Assembly: GCA_046733355.1 (NCBI GenBank)
Contig: JBKPOZ010000057.1
Location: 14,003-78,002, forward strand
DNA length: 64,000 nucleotides
From: VAZQ01 sp046733355
GTDB lineage: Bacteria; Pseudomonadota; Alphaproteobacteria; Rhizobiales; Xanthobacteraceae
Direction of reading: 5' to 3'
The notes under the pieces are model-generated. The model saw nothing but the letters and a program-made list of their open reading frames with translations, was not told the origin of the DNA and searched no databases. Shown piece after piece: positions 62,136 through 64,000 of this stretch. Made by a program: the position numbers and the translations under genes. How positions within the stretch are numbered: the stretch's first letter is position 1; each line of letters begins with the position of its first letter.

Positions 62136-62649
62136 GCGGCGCGCGCCGCGCTGCCTCCACTTTGCGCGATAGTTGCAAACCGCGCAGCCAACAGCAACGC
62201 AACCACACCCTAGTTTTGGTGTCTCAGGTTAGGGGTGCAGTCCACAACCGGCGCATTGTAAACAACAATGAAAATACAATGCCGCCTTTGAAATAAAACG
62301 GGAATTTCCAAGAACAGCGGCCAATAACAATGGCGCAACGGGTGCATATCAATGGGGATCAATGACGAGGGGCGACGGCGCGCTTGGGGTACGCAAACGC
62401 ACAAGGCCCCACTCGTTCGGGCGAGGGGGAAGGGCAGCCTACAAAGCCTACGATGTCAAACAGCGGGGGAGTAGAACATATCATGAACATGAATGCAAGC
62501 CCTTTGTGCTGCCGGCGACAAGACAAAAGGGCTGCTGGCCCGAGGCGCGGCCTCGCCCTGCCGCCGCACCATTATGTGACGCGGCTCACAGCGGATCGAG
62601 CGCCGGTCCCTTACGGTCGTGGCAATGCCTGACCCAAGGGAGGACGCCG
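62136..62649. other. Long intergenic stretch with one regulatory palindrome
   Basis: About 510 bp. The AT-richer part around 62200–62370 (TTGTAAACAACAATGAAAAT) contrasts with its surroundings but holds no gene. A CRP-like palindrome occurs at 62575–62590. An in-frame ORF from 62362 merges into the peptide at 62650 but lacks support. Confidence 0.4.
62575..62590. promoter_or_regulatory. CRP/FNR-family-like palindrome TGTGA-N6-TCACA
   Basis: TGTGACGCGGCTCACA, 59 bp before the ATG at 62650. It has the same core and spacing as the site at 8384–8399. Confidence 0.55.
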
Positions 62650-62736
62650 ATGCTCCTGACTTTGAAGCCGCTGATTGTGGTGCTTGCCTTCGTTATGCTC
62701 GCCGTGGCTCCGTCACCATCCGTGAAGCAACCCTGA
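62650..62736 (+). CDS. Very small hydrophobic peptide (28 aa)
   Basis: The ATG is preceded by AAGGGAGGACGCCG, a strong ribosome site at six-base spacing. The product MLLTLKPLIVVLAFVMLAVA is followed by PSPSVKQP: one membrane-spanning or signal-like helix and a short polar tail. Too short for family assignment. Supported by the ribosome site and by an upstream palindrome shared with the 8484 peptide. Confidence 0.45.
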   Translation: MLLTLKPLIVVLAFVMLAVAPSPSVKQP

Positions 62737-62788
62737 TCGCACCGAATATCGACATGACAGATGCGTGTGCCGGGGCGTCGCAGCGGGG

Positions 62789-63208
62789 CTACTGGCGGGG
62801 CGGCTGGGGGTTATGCGCGGGATCCGTATCGTATCTGTGCATCTGTGCGACGATTGGCCCTCCGACGAGAGGCTTCAGCTCGGCTGCAAGCGCATCCGCC
62901 TTGTCCTTTTCGTACACCTCCTCGCCGTCCACGTAGATCGTGAAAGATTTGACATACTTGGCTTTCTTCGCCGGATCCTCGATCGTTTTCCTGGTCCACT
63001 CGTAAAGCGGGAAGGCTGAGACGCCGTTGCGCTCGGCCTCGTGCACGTAATCGGCGAAGGCGTCGAACTGACATTTGAGCACGGCATGATGCCTGCTCAA
63101 TACGCTTGTCAGGGCTGAGAGCGACGCGTCGCCCGGATGCTTGCGTGCCAGCGGCGCGTACGCCTCGCGCAGAGTCAATCGCAGCTGGAATTTGAGATCG
63201 TCGGTCAT
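62789..63208 (-). CDS. Hypothetical soluble protein (139 aa)
   Basis: The ATG at 63208 follows GAGGAGG; the frame further upstream to 63352 has poor composition. The protein (MTDDLKFQLRLTLREAYAPL) is charged and helical, with a central FADYVHEAERNGVSAFPLYE and KSFTIYVDGEEVYEKDKADA. No signal or membrane span and no recognised domain. It stands alone, facing the toxin-antitoxin remnant. Confidence 0.6.
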   Translation of the reverse strand: MTDDLKFQLRLTLREAYAPLARKHPGDASLSALTSVLSRHHAVLKCQFDAFADYVHEAERNGVSAFPLYEWTRKTIEDPAKKAKYVKSFTIYVDGEEVYEKDKADALAAELKPLVGGPIVAQMHRYDTDPAHNPQPPRQ

Positions 63209-63367
63209 CTGATGGCGACCTCCTCGGGGGCCGAGCGTCGAAAAGCCTGGCTGCTCTTCCTGAACATTGATCGAACTCAGCATTTTGCACAAGTTCTCGT
63301 CCTGCGGCCGCTCATGTCGCCGCTCGGCAGTCGGTGTGGTGCGCCGTTGCACACCCTACGAACGTTT

Positions 63368-63410
63368 TTGACGGAGTAGGATTAACCTCCTATGATGTGT
63401 AAATTACACA
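63368..63410 (+). promoter_or_regulatory. Sigma-70 promoter with overlapping operator for the BrnT remnant
   Basis: TTGACG (63368–63373), a 17-bp spacer and TATGAT (63391–63396) form a near-consensus promoter. The perfect palindrome TGTGTAA-A-TTACACA (63396–63410) starts at the last base of the –10 box and ends four bases before the ATG at 63415. The layout is that of an autorepressed toxin–antitoxin operon. Confidence 0.75.
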
Positions 63411-63414
63411 GTCG

Positions 63415-63516
63415 ATGAAATTCGATTTCGATGACGCGAAGGACAAGCTCAATCGGCAAAAGCACGGCCTTTCGCTCGCGTTCGGTGCACGGGTTTTCGA
63501 CGACTATCGCGATTGA
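63415..63516 (+). pseudogene. Truncated BrnT-family toxin
   Basis: The 33 codons MKFDFDDAKDKLNRQKHGLS followed by LAFGARVFDDYRD match the BrnT opening (F-x-x-D-x-x-K-x-x-x-N-x-x-K-H-G-x-S-F-x-x-A-x-x-V-F-D-D). The frame then stops where BrnT normally continues for another ~55 residues carrying the RNase core. An internal deletion is likely. It keeps an excellent promoter and operator. Confidence 0.7.
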
Positions 63517-63784
63517 GGCGGATCCTAACGATCCGGAAGACCGGCCGGTCAGCGCCAAGGGCCTTGCGAAGGCGCGCCAGGGACGGCGCATCCGACGGCT
63601 GCGACACCGGCTCGGGCTCAGCCAATCCGAATTTGCCGATCGTTATGGCATCCCGCTCGCCAATATCCGGCAGTACGAAATCGGCCGGGTGATGCCGCCG
63701 CCCGCCGTCCGCGCCTACGTTGCCGTGATTGCCGAGGAACCGCACATTACCGCCGACGCGTATCGGAAATCGCACGCTGCATGA
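63431..63784 (+). CDS. Helix-turn-helix (XRE-type) antitoxin-like protein
   Basis: The conserved part is RRIRRLRHRLGLSQSEFADR followed by YGIPLANIRQYEIGRVMPPP, a helix-turn-helix of the kind found in toxin-partner antitoxins. The first ~28 codons overlap the BrnT remnant in another frame and are not family-like. A GTG at 63485 is a better candidate start than the ATG at 63431. It follows the truncated BrnT in the same transcript and probably binds the 63396–63410 operator (inference). Confidence 0.65.
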   Translation: MTRRTSSIGKSTAFRSRSVHGFSTTIAIEADPNDPEDRPVSAKGLAKARQGRRIRRLRHRLGLSQSEFADRYGIPLANIRQYEIGRVMPPPAVRAYVAVIAEEPHITADAYRKSHAA

Positions 63785-63810
63785 TTCCTCCTCGGGAGCG
63801 GCCTGAGACA

Positions 63811-64000
63811 TGGTTGACACTTTGTACCGGACACATGGGTTACACCTTTCGCCCTTTGCGGCGGGACGTGTCAATGCCGTGGAAGGAGACTTCGCCCGTG
63901 GAGGAGCGTCTGCGTTTTGTCGCCCGGCTATTGGAAGGAGAGCCGATGGCGGCCCGTGCACATCGGGCCGGACAGCGGCCCGGTGCGGCCGGTGCTGGGC
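63811..64000 (+). mobile_element. Left end of an IS481-family insertion sequence, running off the window
   Basis: TGGTTGACACTTTGTACCGG at 63811 continuing ACACATGGGTTACACC resembles the terminal region of IS481-type elements common in Bradyrhizobium. A transposase start follows at 63874. The right end lies outside the window, and the coding part already looks degenerate, so this may be a relic. Confidence 0.6.
63874..64000 (+). CDS. IS481-type transposase, N-terminal part (partial, probably degenerate)
   Basis: The ATG at 63874 begins MPWKETSPVEERLRFVARLL followed by EGEPMAA, the N-terminal segment of IS481 transposases before the helix-turn-helix. From about 63955 the expected CREFGISRKTGYK segment is replaced by Arg/Gly/Ala-rich sequence. 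This indicates a frameshift or truncation before the window edge. Confidence 0.55.
   Translation, partial: MPWKETSPVEERLRFVARLLEGEPMAARAHRAGQRPGAAGAG

Noticed and set aside
1..64000. CRISPR array, rRNA or tRNA genes
   Set aside because: No regularly spaced direct repeats, no rRNA core sequences and no tRNA cloverleaf with the GGTTCGAATC-type T arm were found in intergenic DNA.

Overview
The window reads as chromosomal DNA of an alphaproteobacterium of the order Hyphomicrobiales, most like the Bradyrhizobium/Rhodopseudomonas side. This rests on four things. There is a complete acpXL–fabZXL–fabF2XL–fabF1XL–adh–lpxXL cluster, which makes the very-long-chain acyl group of lipid A in that order. 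There is one match to the EcfG general-stress promoter consensus. Rhizobial-style palindromic intergenic repeats recur. Codon use is GC-rich throughout. No rRNA, tRNA or CRISPR array was recognised.

Layout. 1–2.7 kb: a branched-chain-amino-acid-type binding protein and an M20-family hydrolase with altered metal-site residues. 2.7–8.1 kb: a low-density, decayed zone with a frameshifted sulfatase-modifying-factor remnant, an ABC substrate-binding gene, a displaced copy of the 3' end of the M20 gene, a broken tyrosine recombinase, several very small membrane or lipoprotein genes and a DUF2189 membrane protein. 8.4–18.4 kb: GNAT acetyltransferase, tiny membrane peptide, citramalate synthase, LOG protein, an Atm1-type exporter followed by psd and pssA (phosphatidylethanolamine synthesis), GST, a coiled-coil/lipoprotein pair and a flavin monooxygenase. 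18.5–23.6 kb: exported RidA-like protein and an RND efflux adaptor/pump pair. 23.7–27.4 kb: a tightly overlapping minus-strand unit of mmsA, a class I amidotransferase and an amidase.

27.7–33 kb: tandem kup potassium transporters (the second with a 1-nt frameshift at its extreme 3' end), a rhodanese and a PotF-like binding protein. 33.2–38.5 kb: the lipid A VLCFA cluster, whose second ketosynthase lacks the catalytic Cys. 38.6–42.1 kb: phnD-phnC-phnE-phnE importer without C–P lyase genes. 42.1–46.7 kb: copper chaperone, metal ABC permease and binding protein without a local ATPase, and an exported acetamidase-like protein with a duplicated C-terminal segment. 46.8–53.8 kb: EAL protein, carboxymuconolactone-decarboxylase-like protein, a two-domain DUF4071-type protein, amidase, and two exported proteins. 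53.8–62.1 kb: pncA-pncB NAD salvage, an RpoD-like sigma factor, a stress-promoter-linked small exported protein overlapping a PBP1-type enzyme with a nuclease-fold-like tail, and a membrane protein. 62.1–64 kb: a 28-codon peptide with a CRP-like palindrome, a hypothetical protein, a truncated BrnT toxin with an intact promoter/operator next to an HTH protein, and the left end of an IS481-type element that runs off the window.

The strongest leads for something under-described are: small membrane peptides preceded by near-identical TGTGA-N6-TCACA palindromes; the PBP with a degenerate nuclease-like C-terminus; the FabF1XL/FabF2XL pair that resembles a ketosynthase/chain-length-factor heterodimer; the DUF4071-type protein; and the M20 protein with His-Lys in place of the catalytic Glu-Glu. 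No wholly new multi-gene system could be demonstrated from sequence alone.
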